A stretch of DNA of 64,000 nucleotides from the NCBI GenBank assembly GCA_035274425.1, contig DATEOC010000077.1, positions 1-64,000 of the forward strand, written 5' to 3'. Below are positions 18,493 through 25,914 of this stretch, one piece after another. Within the stretch, counting starts at the first letter, position 1; each line of letters begins with the position of its first letter. The stretch comes from JADMIH01 sp035274425 (GTDB lineage: Bacteria; Chloroflexota; Chloroflexia; QHBQ01; JADMIH01). The notes beneath the pieces were generated by a model that was not told where the DNA came from, searched no databases, and saw only the letters and a list, made by a program, of their open reading frames with translations. The position numbers were made by a program, and so were the translations under genes.

Positions 18493-18862
18493 GACCATTA
18501 TAGCGTGTTCGCCACTATGCTGTAAATGGCCGCGCTGGACCATTTCCGGCGCTTCGTGACTACAGGTAAGGCGAGGTTTGCTGCTATGGAGAGAGACGAA
18601 GCACCAGATTCCTCACAACTTTTCCTTGTGAGGCTGTGGGCTGACGAAGGGGGCGGAAGGGGTGGTGGGGATGGCCCGGTAGGCGAGGGTACGGGCTATG
18701 TGCACGGCAAAGTGCAGCATGTACTTAGCGGCAGAGCAGCACCGTTCAGCGATTGGCACAGCCTTATGGAAAGCCTCTCAAAGATGCTGCCTCACCGGGC
18801 TACGGCGGAGCAAAGTAACGACACCTCCAATGCAGGAGAGACAACTAAGCAAGGAGATAACA
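18493..18862 (+). other. Leader region of the delta-60/SLH gene, no supported gene
   Basis: 370 bases without a convincing gene. An open frame at 18526-18879 has Gly-rich, low-information content and no ribosome site, so I do not call it. An 8-bp hairpin (18611-18618 with 18626-18633) is the only structure seen. AAGGAG at 18850-18855 serves the following gene. Confidence 0.5.
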
Positions 18863-20851
18863 ATGAAACCGGACAATAGCAATCTGCACAATCTACGCGT
18901 AACGGAAAATAGGAAGCGTGATACAGTTTCAATTCTCTCGATTGGGGCGATGCTGGGACTGATCGCTGCCTTCGTGATGTTTCTGGCGGTAGGTCTCAGC
19001 ACAGTCTACGCGGACGACGGGGACCTTGATCCCACCTTTGATGGGGATGGGAAAGTTACTACCGACTTTGGGGGGACGGAGCAGGCCCTCGACCTAGCTG
19101 TCCAGGCAGATGGAAAGATCGTAGTTGTGGGAGAAGCCCTTGTCAATAATGCCTATGACTTCGCTGTCGCGCGCTACAATTCAGACGGCTCTTCAGACAC
19201 CGGCTTCGATGGGGATGGCAAGCTCACCACCGATTTCGGCAGCACTATTGAACAGGCAAATGCTGTAGCTATCCAGCCTGATGGAAAGATCTTGGTGGGC
19301 GGCTATACAGGCAATGGCAACTCAAGTAATACGTACGCCCTGGCGCGCTACAATTCAGACGGCTCTTTAGACACCAGCTTTGATGGGGATGGCAAGCTCA
19401 CCACCAGCTTTGGCCTGGGTGATGCGCGCCTGGAAGACCTGGCTATCCAGGCTGACGGCAAGATAGTGGCAGCGGGAAGCGCTGGCACCGGCAGCGCAGC
19501 TTCATTCGCGGCAGCACGCTACAATCTCAATGGCTCCCTCGACACCAGTTTCAGCGGCGATGGCATGGTAACTACCGGCTTCCCACAAGGTGGTAGCGCC
19601 GACGCCGTTGCTATCCAGGCCGACGGGAAGATAGTGGCAGCAGGACTTGTGGCCTGGCCCTTTGATTTCGCCGTGCTCCGCTACAACTCTGACGGCTCCC
19701 TCGACTCCAGCTTTGACGGAGATGGGAAAGTTACTACCGACTTTGGAGGTACTGACCTTGCCCACGCAGTCGCCTTACAAGCAGACGGCATGATAGTAGC
19801 CGCAGGTACGAGGGGCTACAATGACTTCGCCCTGGCACGATACAACTCCGATGGCTCCCTCGACGCCGGCTTTGACGGAGATGGTCGAGTTCTCACCTCT
19901 ATTGGCGAGGCATATGAGATCGCCATTCAGGGCGATGGCAAGATCGTAGCCGCAGGGAAGGGGTTCTCCACTAACTTTTATGATTTCACACTGGCACGCT
20001 ACAACCTCGACGGTTCCCCTGACACCAGCTTTGGAGGAGACGGGATCATGTACACCGACTTCGGAATGAACTCCCTCTCTTATGCCATTGGTCTTCAGGG
20101 GGACGGTAAGCTCCTGGTGGCCGGCACTGCCGGCGCGAATCCCGCGCTCGACTTTGCCGTGGCACGCTACGAGTCTAGCGGCGGCGGCTTACCAACAGCC
20201 ACAGTCGTACCCGCAACCGCCACGCCTTGTACGGCGGGCCAATTCTCAGATGTACCCTCGGACCACACTTTCTATCCCTTCGTCACCTGCCTGGTTGGCA
20301 GAGGGGTCATCTCTGGATACTCCGATTGCACCTTCCGCCCCTCCAACGAGATAACGAGAGGGCAGATAGCAAAAGTCGTCTCTAATGCTGCCGGATACAA
20401 CGATAATGTGACGGGTCGCCAGACCTATGCAGATGTTACCTCCTCCAACTCCTTCTGGACTTGGATAGAGAGGCTCGCCGTCCACAACGTCATGGGTGGG
20501 TACAACTGCGGAGGCGCTAACGAACCCTGCGACGACCAGAATCGCCCTTACTTCAGGTGGGGAGCGAACACCACCAGGGGGCAGCTATCGAAGATAGTCT
20601 CTAACGCTGCCGGTTATGACGACAATCCACCCAACCAGTTATTCACCGACGTTCCTTCCTCCAACACTTTCTACGTGTGGATACAACGTCTTGCCTCTAG
20701 AGGAGTAATGTCAGGATACACATGTGGAGGAGCAGGCGAGCCATGCGACGGCCAGAATCGCCCTTACTTCAGGTGGGGCAACAACGTGACGAGGGGGCAA
20801 GCGAGTAAGATCGTTGCTAACACATTCTTCCCTAACTGCCAATCACGGTAA
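18863..20851 (+). CDS. Surface protein with delta-60 repeats and three SLH domains
   Basis: 662 residues from the ATG at 18863 (AAGGAG eight bases upstream). An N-terminal hydrophobic export segment (SIGAMLGLIAAFVMFLAVGL, about 28-47) ends near YADD. Seven delta-60 repeats follow (each like LARYNSDGSLDTSFDGDGK, preceded by AIQADGKIVAAG, period about 55 residues), probably a seven-bladed propeller. A short Thr/Pro linker (about 445-455) leads to three SLH repeats, which anchor it to the wall. The SLH end is closely related to that of the 189-3962 protein, and a decayed copy lies at 51639-51737. Ligand unknown. Confidence 0.88.
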   Translation: MKPDNSNLHNLRVTENRKRDTVSILSIGAMLGLIAAFVMFLAVGLSTVYADDGDLDPTFDGDGKVTTDFGGTEQALDLAVQADGKIVVVGEALVNNAYDFAVARYNSDGSSDTGFDGDGKLTTDFGSTIEQANAVAIQPDGKILVGGYTGNGNSSNTYALARYNSDGSLDTSFDGDGKLTTSFGLGDARLEDLAIQADGKIVAAGSAGTGSAASFAAARYNLNGSLDTSFSGDGMVTTGFPQGGSADAVAIQADGKIVAAGLVAWPFDFAVLRYNSDGSLDSSFDGDGKVTTDFGGTDLAHAVALQADGMIVAAGTRGYNDFALARYNSDGSLDAGFDGDGRVLTSIGEAYEIAIQGDGKIVAAGKGFSTNFYDFTLARYNLDGSPDTSFGGDGIMYTDFGMNSLSYAIGLQGDGKLLVAGTAGANPALDFAVARYESSGGGLPTATVVPATATPCTAGQFSDVPSDHTFYPFVTCLVGRGVISGYSDCTFRPSNEITRGQIAKVVSNAAGYNDNVTGRQTYADVTSSNSFWTWIERLAVHNVMGGYNCGGANEPCDDQNRPYFRWGANTTRGQLSKIVSNAAGYDDNPPNQLFTDVPSSNTFYVWIQRLASRGVMSGYTCGGAGEPCDGQNRPYFRWGNNVTRGQASKIVANTFFPNCQSR

Positions 20852-20860
20852 GACAACACC

Positions 20861-20931
20861 GTAGGGGCATGACGCGCCATGCTCCTGCGTGCCCGATAAT
20901 TCGTAGGGACGTGCCAGCGGCACGTCCCTAC
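20861..20931. repeat. Pair of GTAGGG-type REP-like palindromes
   Basis: An imperfect palindrome (20861-20871 with 20878-20888) is followed by a perfect 13-bp one (20903-20915 with 20919-20931), both starting GTAGGG. They lie between the stops of two converging genes and can serve as a bidirectional terminator. They share the GTAGGG start with the palindromes at 60232-60325. Confidence 0.75.
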
Positions 20932-20944
20932 ATCATCCTAGATG

Positions 20945-21823
20945 CTAACCCTTACGCACCGGAAATTGCACTTCCACGAGATGCCCTGAGGCGTCCGTAT
21001 TGTCGTGGTGCAGATATATTTCCTGGCAAGGGCCTGCTATGCGATAGCCATTCTCCTCTATCCAGGCCCCTATCGCCGCATACGCCTGCAAGATCGTCTC
21101 GTAACTTCCCTTGTGCAAGACGGATGCGACCGAGTCGTCCCCTTCAAGCTGCCTGAACCCTACCTCCTCTCCGTTGCCTGATAACCCTGCGCCCGGCGGT
21201 ATTGCCTCTACCGGGGCGTCCATCTCCAGATCAATATCGACGTCGTTTTGCCCATACAACAGCAGCCAGGGACCACTCTCTTTCGCTCTCGCGTTCTTTA
21301 TCAGGCTGCGCAGCTGCCCCACCATCATATCGCAATGGCGACCTATCTCCTGGGTCAGGTCTCCTTCCGCCGCAACCGCGCCCGACATGGGCGCGAGCTG
21401 GCGGTCGGGGACCTTGCTACGAGCAAAGGCTACCGTCTGTGACTCGACCTTCTTCAGCATAACTTCGTACTCTGACATCTTTCCCTCCAATTCTATGTAT
21501 CTCAGCCTGCCCTCCACCCGCGCCAGCCTCTCCTGCTCCTCCCGCATCCTGGCAGCGATCTCCTGCTGCTTCTGCCTGAATTGTTCCCGCAGGCGCTCAG
21601 GCGTCAGGTCGCCATCCAGGAGCGCGGCAATCTCTTCCAGCGAGAAGCCCAGCCCCTTTAAGGTGACTATGCGGTTGAGGCGCGGCAGTTGGGGGATAGA
21701 GTAGTAGCGGTAGCCGGTCCAGCGGTCCACGTTCAGCGGCTTGAGCAGCCCCACCTCATCGTAGTATCGCAGGGCCGACACCGCTATCAAGCTGAGCCTG
21801 GCAAAATCACCTATCTTGAACAT
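20945..21823 (-). CDS. MerR-family transcriptional activator with GyrI-like effector domain
   Basis: 292 residues. A winged helix-turn-helix of MerR type (about 1-70; MFKIGDFARLSLIAVSALRYYDEVGLLKP) is joined by a long coiled coil (about 75-120) to a GyrI-like small-molecule-binding domain (about 125-290), the layout of BmrR/TipA-type multidrug sensors. The ATG at 21823 has GGAGA upstream. Its own promoter has the 19-base spacer and central dyad these activators need, so it very likely controls itself. No drug exporter gene is adjacent, which leaves other targets open. Confidence 0.9.
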   Translation of the reverse strand: MFKIGDFARLSLIAVSALRYYDEVGLLKPLNVDRWTGYRYYSIPQLPRLNRIVTLKGLGFSLEEIAALLDGDLTPERLREQFRQKQQEIAARMREEQERLARVEGRLRYIELEGKMSEYEVMLKKVESQTVAFARSKVPDRQLAPMSGAVAAEGDLTQEIGRHCDMMVGQLRSLIKNARAKESGPWLLLYGQNDVDIDLEMDAPVEAIPPGAGLSGNGEEVGFRQLEGDDSVASVLHKGSYETILQAYAAIGAWIEENGYRIAGPCQEIYLHHDNTDASGHLVEVQFPVRKG

Positions 21824-21860
21824 TTCCGTCTCCCCTTAGTGCTGAAGGCCTTCGCCGCTA

Positions 21861-21891
21861 AGTATGCACCCTCAAGCAGCTTGAGAGTCAA
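21861..21891 (-). promoter_or_regulatory. MerR-type promoter with 19-base spacer and CTCAAG dyad
   Basis: On the minus strand: -35 TTGACT (21891-21886), a 19-base spacer, -10 CATACT (21866-21861). The spacer contains the dyad CTCAAG-CTG-CTTGAG (21885-21871). Overlong 19-20-base spacers with a central dyad are the signature of promoters untwisted by MerR-family activators. It lies about 38 bases before the MerR start. Confidence 0.85.
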
Positions 21892-21932
21892 GGGGTAATC
21901 TTCTCATATTCCCAGAGGAAAACGTATTCAAC

Positions 21933-21962
21933 ATGAAAAATCCGCTCGAGCGGATTTTTCAT
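21933..21962. terminator. Perfect 30-base palindrome, terminator-like, in a divergent gap
   Basis: A 15-bp arm pair (ATGAAAAATCCGCTC and its complement) with A and T runs at the outer ends, which would give a U-run on either strand. It sits between divergent genes, where no annotated transcript should end. It may end a small unannotated RNA, or insulate the two promoters. Confidence 0.6.
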
Positions 21963-21981
21963 CAGCGTCTCACTCCCTTTG

Positions 21982-21990
21982 TGGTATAAT
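21982..21990 (+). promoter_or_regulatory. Extended -10 promoter (TGGTATAAT)
   Basis: TGGTATAAT is a perfect extended -10 element, with no clear -35 at the usual distance. It fits transcription starting near 21997 toward the small hypothetical gene. Confidence 0.6.
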
Positions 21991-22119
21991 ATAAGATGCC
22001 GCCTTCCGCGCTTAGAATTGGTGGCAGACAATGTGCAGCTATTTACAGTATCCCAGCAGTTTGCCTGTCTTTCGGTGTTGTTATATTCCATCGTAAATGC
22101 TCACTGTGTGAGTTTGGGA

Positions 22120-22446
22120 ATGTCTATTCCTGGGCCATCTCAATACAGTATGACATTGGCTGATCTCCTCACCTATCTCCACCAGCAGCTATTGCAAGGC
22201 ATGGGAAACGAGGAGTGGCGAAAGAAACAACGAGAAGGGGATTCCTTACTCTCAGTGCTTTGTGGACTTCAAGACGCAGCGACTTACCACAAGGACTGGA
22301 AACTTTTCGAGTTGCTTGACGACATGATTTATGTAGTTGCTCACGTAGGGATGAATATCACTTGGAAAGCGGAGGCTGTGCTATTCCGTGACTTGCCAAA
22401 GAAGCTGGACGATTGGCAGAAATCCCAGCAAGCCCCGGACCAGTAA
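22120..22446 (+). CDS. Small hypothetical protein
   Basis: I do not recognise this product. From the ATG at 22120 it is 108 residues, acidic and helical in appearance (LADLLTYLHQQLLQGM, DDMIYVVAHVGMNITWKAE). The open frame continues upstream to 21979, but that part includes a Cys/Leu-rich stretch and would start before the predicted transcription start. No good Shine-Dalgarno sequence marks any start; 22150 is another choice. Two extended -10 promoters bracket it, so it is probably transcribed alone. Confidence 0.45.
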   Translation: MSIPGPSQYSMTLADLLTYLHQQLLQGMGNEEWRKKQREGDSLLSVLCGLQDAATYHKDWKLFELLDDMIYVVAHVGMNITWKAEAVLFRDLPKKLDDWQKSQQAPDQ

Positions 22447-22461
22447 AATAGAACAGCTATC

Positions 22462-22470
22462 TGGTATAAT
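22462..22470 (+). promoter_or_regulatory. Extended -10 promoter upstream of typA
   Basis: A second perfect TGGTATAAT, identical to the element at 21982-21990. Transcription from about 22477 would give typA a leader of nearly 200 bases. The leader contains a GGCCC/GGGGC pair (about 22530-22550) that may form a weak stem. Confidence 0.55.
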
Positions 22471-22636
22471 AGAGGACAGCATCACATGTGACGCACATAG
22501 CGCGAGAATATTGCATAGCTAGTCTTTAGGCCCTGGCAACCCGCTGGGGCTTCTTTATGGAATAGGAATAGGATACACACGGAAGATGAAACCACCCAAC
22601 TAACGACATCCGACAACCTTACGAAATACGTACAAC

Positions 22637-22670
22637 TTTAAACTTCTAACCTGGAACTTGGAACAAACTT
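22637..22670 (+). repeat. AACTTGG-type heptads replacing the typA ribosome site
   Basis: Degenerate 7-base units (AACTTCT, AACCTGG, AACTTGG, AACAAAC) run to the base before the typA ATG. No Shine-Dalgarno sequence is present in the 30 bases before the start. Confidence 0.6.
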
Positions 22671-24506
22671 ATGCAGCGCACCGACATACGAAACATCGCA
22701 ATCATCGCCCATGTAGATCACGGCAAGACGACCCTGGTGGACGCCATGCTCAAGCAGAGCCACATCTTCCGGGATAACCAGCAGGTGGCCGAGCGCGTGA
22801 TGGACTCCAACGCCCTGGAGCGCGAGCGTGGCATAACCATCATGGCGAAGAACACGGCGGTAATCTATAAGGGTATCAAAATCAATATCGTGGACACGCC
22901 GGGCCATGCCGACTTTGGGGGAGAGGTGGAGCGCGTCATGAATATGGTGGATGGTGTGCTCATCCTGGTGGACGCCGTAGACGGCCCCATGCCGCAGACC
23001 AAGTTCGTGCTGCGCCAGGCCCTCCAGTGCGGCCACAAGGCCATCCTCGTCGTCAACAAGGTGGACCGTCCCAATGCCCGCCCCAACCACGTCCTGAACG
23101 AGACCTTCGACCTCTTCCTCGACCTGGGAGCGAGCGAAGAACAGGCTGAGTTCCCCACCATCTACACTAACGCTCTCACAGGCGCAGCGGGCACCAACTG
23201 GCGGCACATGGGGCCGAGCCTTGAGCCTCTCTTTGAAGCCATTGTTGAGCACATCCCACCGCCCCAGATAGACGCTGAAGCTCCGGCCCAGCTCCTCGTC
23301 ACCACCATGACATATGACGATTACAAGGGAAAGATCGTCGTGGGACGGCTTAGGAGCGGGGCGCTTCGCAAAGGCCAGTCTATAGCTAGAATTGATCACC
23401 AGGGCCAGATAATTTCAGGGAAGATCACCCAGCTCTTCGCCTTCAACGGCCTTGCGCGGCAAGAGGCGGATGAGGTCGCTGCCGGGGACATAGTCGCCAT
23501 CGCGGGCATCTCTGACGTGAACATCGGTGACACGATTGCTGACGCCGCCGACCCTCGCCCCTTACCGCCCATACGCGTAGAGGAACCGACCCTTCGCATG
23601 ACGTTTGGGGTGAACACCAGTCCCTTTGCGGGGCGAGAGGGCACGTATGTAACGAGCCGTAAGTTACGAGAGCGGCTCTACAACGAGCTTGATCGCGACG
23701 TGGCCCTCAAGGTGGAGGATACCGAGAGTGCCGATACATACCTGGTGAGTGGGCGCGGGGAGCTGCACCTCGCCATCCTCATCGAGACGATGCGCAGGGA
23801 AGGTTACGAGTTCCAGGTCTCCAAGCCCGAAGTTATCTTCAAAGAGGTAGACGGACCGGAGGGACGCCGTCGTGAGGAGCCTTATGAGCAGGTAGAGATC
23901 GAGGTCTCTCAAGAGGTGCAGGGCGTGGTGGTGGAGCTGATGGGACAGCGTCGCGGCTCACTTATAGATATGAAGTATCGAGACGACGGCAGCGTGCATT
24001 ACGTCTATAAAGCTCCCACTCGCGGCCTCCTGGGCTTCCGGCAGGCGTTCCTCACCAACACTCGCGGCCAGGGTATCATGAACACTCTCTTTGCGGGGTA
24101 TGGGCCGCTGGCCGGCCCGGTCGCTACCCGCTCCCAGGGTTCGCTCGTGGCGTGGGAGAGCGGCGTGACCAGTAGCTTCGGTCTGGACGGCGCGCAGCAG
24201 CGAGGCCAGCTATTCCTCGGCCCCGGCGTGGATGTGTATGAGGGACAGGTAGTCGGTGAGCATCTGCGCGAGCGCGACCTTGAGGTCAACGTCTGCAAGA
24301 AGAAACACCTGACCAACATGAGGCAAAGCACGTCCGATGAGGGCATCCGCCTTGAGCCTCCACGCGTCCTCTCCCTGGATGATGCCATCGAGTTCCTCGC
24401 CGACGATGAGTTGCTGGAAGTAACCCCAAAGGCATTCCGCCTACGCAAGCGTCTCCTCTCCAAGCACGAGCGCGACCGTGTGGCGAGCGCGATGAAGGTA
24501 CGATAA
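22671..24506 (+). CDS. typA: Translational GTPase TypA/BipA
   Basis: 611 residues, the usual length for TypA/BipA. All G motifs are present: G1 AHVDHGKTTLVDAML (about 14-28), RGITIMAKN, DTPGHADFGGEVER, and NKVDRPNARP (about 125-134). Elongation-factor domains II and III/V follow, and the TypA-specific C-terminal domain (GLLGFRQAFLTNTRGQG, about 445-461) is intact. The protein binds 70S ribosomes and assists ribosome assembly and stress adaptation. Translation starts at an ATG without a Shine-Dalgarno sequence, behind a heptad array. It stands alone, with a toxin-antitoxin remnant downstream. Confidence 0.97.
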   Translation: MQRTDIRNIAIIAHVDHGKTTLVDAMLKQSHIFRDNQQVAERVMDSNALERERGITIMAKNTAVIYKGIKINIVDTPGHADFGGEVERVMNMVDGVLILVDAVDGPMPQTKFVLRQALQCGHKAILVVNKVDRPNARPNHVLNETFDLFLDLGASEEQAEFPTIYTNALTGAAGTNWRHMGPSLEPLFEAIVEHIPPPQIDAEAPAQLLVTTMTYDDYKGKIVVGRLRSGALRKGQSIARIDHQGQIISGKITQLFAFNGLARQEADEVAAGDIVAIAGISDVNIGDTIADAADPRPLPPIRVEEPTLRMTFGVNTSPFAGREGTYVTSRKLRERLYNELDRDVALKVEDTESADTYLVSGRGELHLAILIETMRREGYEFQVSKPEVIFKEVDGPEGRRREEPYEQVEIEVSQEVQGVVVELMGQRRGSLIDMKYRDDGSVHYVYKAPTRGLLGFRQAFLTNTRGQGIMNTLFAGYGPLAGPVATRSQGSLVAWESGVTSSFGLDGAQQRGQLFLGPGVDVYEGQVVGEHLRERDLEVNVCKKKHLTNMRQSTSDEGIRLEPPRVLSLDDAIEFLADDELLEVTPKAFRLRKRLLSKHERDRVASAMKVR

Positions 24507-24602
24507 GGTAAGTTTCTGAGGCTGGCACGTATTGACATTGCTCGTTTCCAGATGTATAAGGGATTTGGTAGTTAGCTTCAAGAAGTGATCAGGAGGTGAG
24601 TC

Positions 24603-24833
24603 ATGAGCACAACTGACCAGACTAACATATCAATGCCACCCATTGAGCCGGAGTCTCTAGCTCTCACCGAGGAAGAACGTCGTAGCAAACAGATTGAGCG
24701 TAATCAAGCTGCAATCAAACTACTGCGTTCATGGAGGGAAGAGGGGCACGAGCAAGAGCAACGCGAAGCCTGGGAGTTCATAAGCCGTGCGCTCGATGAA
24801 GATAGGCTCTCGGACCGGAAGTTCTACTCGTGA
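24603..24833 (+). CDS. Probable antitoxin of a PIN-toxin pair
   Basis: A 76-residue acidic, helical protein (LTEEERRSKQIERNQAAIKLLRSWREEG). AGGAGGTG lies six bases before the ATG. Its TGA overlaps the GTG of the PIN gene (GTGA), the usual translational coupling of a type II antitoxin with its toxin. Position, size and overlap give the call. I recognise no known DNA-binding motif. The downstream toxin is broken, so this gene may survive as a remnant. Confidence 0.65.
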   Translation: MSTTDQTNISMPPIEPESLALTEEERRSKQIERNQAAIKLLRSWREEGHEQEQREAWEFISRALDEDRLSDRKFYS

Positions 24834-25265
24834 GTAGGGTAGTAGTCCTTGACTCAGGCCCACTTGGCCGCATTACCAACCCTGCTGCGACTTCGGATAA
24901 TGATCTTTGTAATCGCTGGCTAGAGTACCTTTTGGCTGACGGAACCGTTGTAGTCATTCCAGAGATTGCTGATTATGAACTTCGTAGAGAGTATCTGCTC
25001 GTAGGTATGGCCGCGAGCATTAGACAGTTGGACGCACTTAGATCAGTCCTGAGATTTGCTCCCATTACTACCCCTGTTATGCTGAAGGCTGCCGACTTCT
25101 GGGCGCAAGACCGCCGACGACAAAGCCCTCGATGGCGACGTTATCCTGGCAGCCCAGGCCAGCCTCCTCACTCACCTCGGTGATGAAATCGTGGTAGCTA
25201 CCACAAACGTCAAGCGCCTATCCATGTTCGTAGATGCCCGCTTATGGCAAGACGTGCCAGCGTGA
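24830..25265 (+). pseudogene. PIN-domain toxin, frameshifted by a small deletion
   Basis: The first frame gives a PIN-domain start (VVVLDSGPLGRITNP, PEIADYELRREYLL) up to about 25108. The conserved remainder (ADDKALDGDVILAAQA, then VVATTNVKRLSMFVDARLW) continues in another frame and stops at 25265. Compared with family members I know, about six codons (near 20 bases) are missing at the junction, and the total length is one base over a multiple of three. The encoded ribonuclease would lose the last acidic cluster, so it is probably inactive. A sequencing error would not explain the missing codons. Confidence 0.75.
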
Positions 25266-25349
25266 TTAAGTCGCTATGAGTGACTTCGACGGTATTCGTA
25301 GCCCCACAACGAGGTCAACTAACTCAACGAAGAGATAGGGGTCTGTTTC

Positions 25350-25718
25350 ATGCGTGATCTATTCTTTGTTGCACTGCCATTCGGCGTTATCGCAGCCCAT
25401 TTGCTTATCGCCTGGCTGATTGTACGGCGCTTCTCAGCCCCCATGTCCTATCTGGCTTTGTTGATCGTGTCATTTGGAACCTTCGGTGTTTGGTTCTTTA
25501 TAAGTTTCATGGTGCTATTTGGCGTATACGAAAACCCTGATGCAACCGGGACTGAGCGAGCCGTGGCAGACTTTATTTTTGGTCCTACAATGTGGTTGGT
25601 GGGACCAGACTCCATATTTCAAGGCACATGGGGTTTCTTCGCAACAATTCTTACGTGGTTGTTTATCTTCTTCCTGCTTGGACTATTGCCGAAGGTCTTT
25701 ATCAAGCGAAAAGCGTAA
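25350..25718 (+). CDS. Small membrane protein of unknown function
   Basis: 122 residues with three hydrophobic spans (LFFVALPFGVIAAHLLIAWLI, YLALLIVSFGTFGVWFFISF, TWGFFATILTWLFIFFLLGLL) and a short basic tail (KVFIKRKA). I do not recognise the family. A weak GGGG-rich ribosome site lies before the ATG. It sits between the toxin-antitoxin remnant and the left end of the transposon and is not part of either by any visible signal. Confidence 0.6.
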   Translation: MRDLFFVALPFGVIAAHLLIAWLIVRRFSAPMSYLALLIVSFGTFGVWFFISFMVLFGVYENPDATGTERAVADFIFGPTMWLVGPDSIFQGTWGFFATILTWLFIFFLLGLLPKVFIKRKA

Positions 25719-25794
25719 TCGCCAAGATGAGTGTCTAAAAATAGGCTAGCTCATTTACCCTAATAGTAGCGCGCTCTTCGCCGGAGTACTGTTA

Positions 25795-25832
25795 GGCCTG
25801 TGAGTAGCAATGGAACGAAAACTTACGCTAAG
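25795..25832 (+). repeat. Left terminal inverted repeat of the Tn3-family element
   Basis: 38 bases starting GGCCTGTGAG and ending CGCTAAG. Aligned with the Tn3 terminus from memory, the inner half is almost identical and the outer ten bases differ. It lies 82 bases beyond the transposase stop. Confidence 0.8.
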
Positions 25833-25914
25833 AGGATAACTGGTCAGGTATTCAACCGATGAATAGTGAAGAGGCACGGTGATTAGATGACATAGTGTAG
25901 CCCTACATCTACGT

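Noticed and set aside
18526..18879. 117-codon plus-strand open frame
   Set aside because: No ribosome site, Gly-rich and without recognisable motif; it overlaps the leader and start of the delta-60 gene.
22530..22552. GGCCC...GGGGC stem as a small RNA or riboswitch
   Set aside because: Only a 4-5-bp stem; no known leader class matched.
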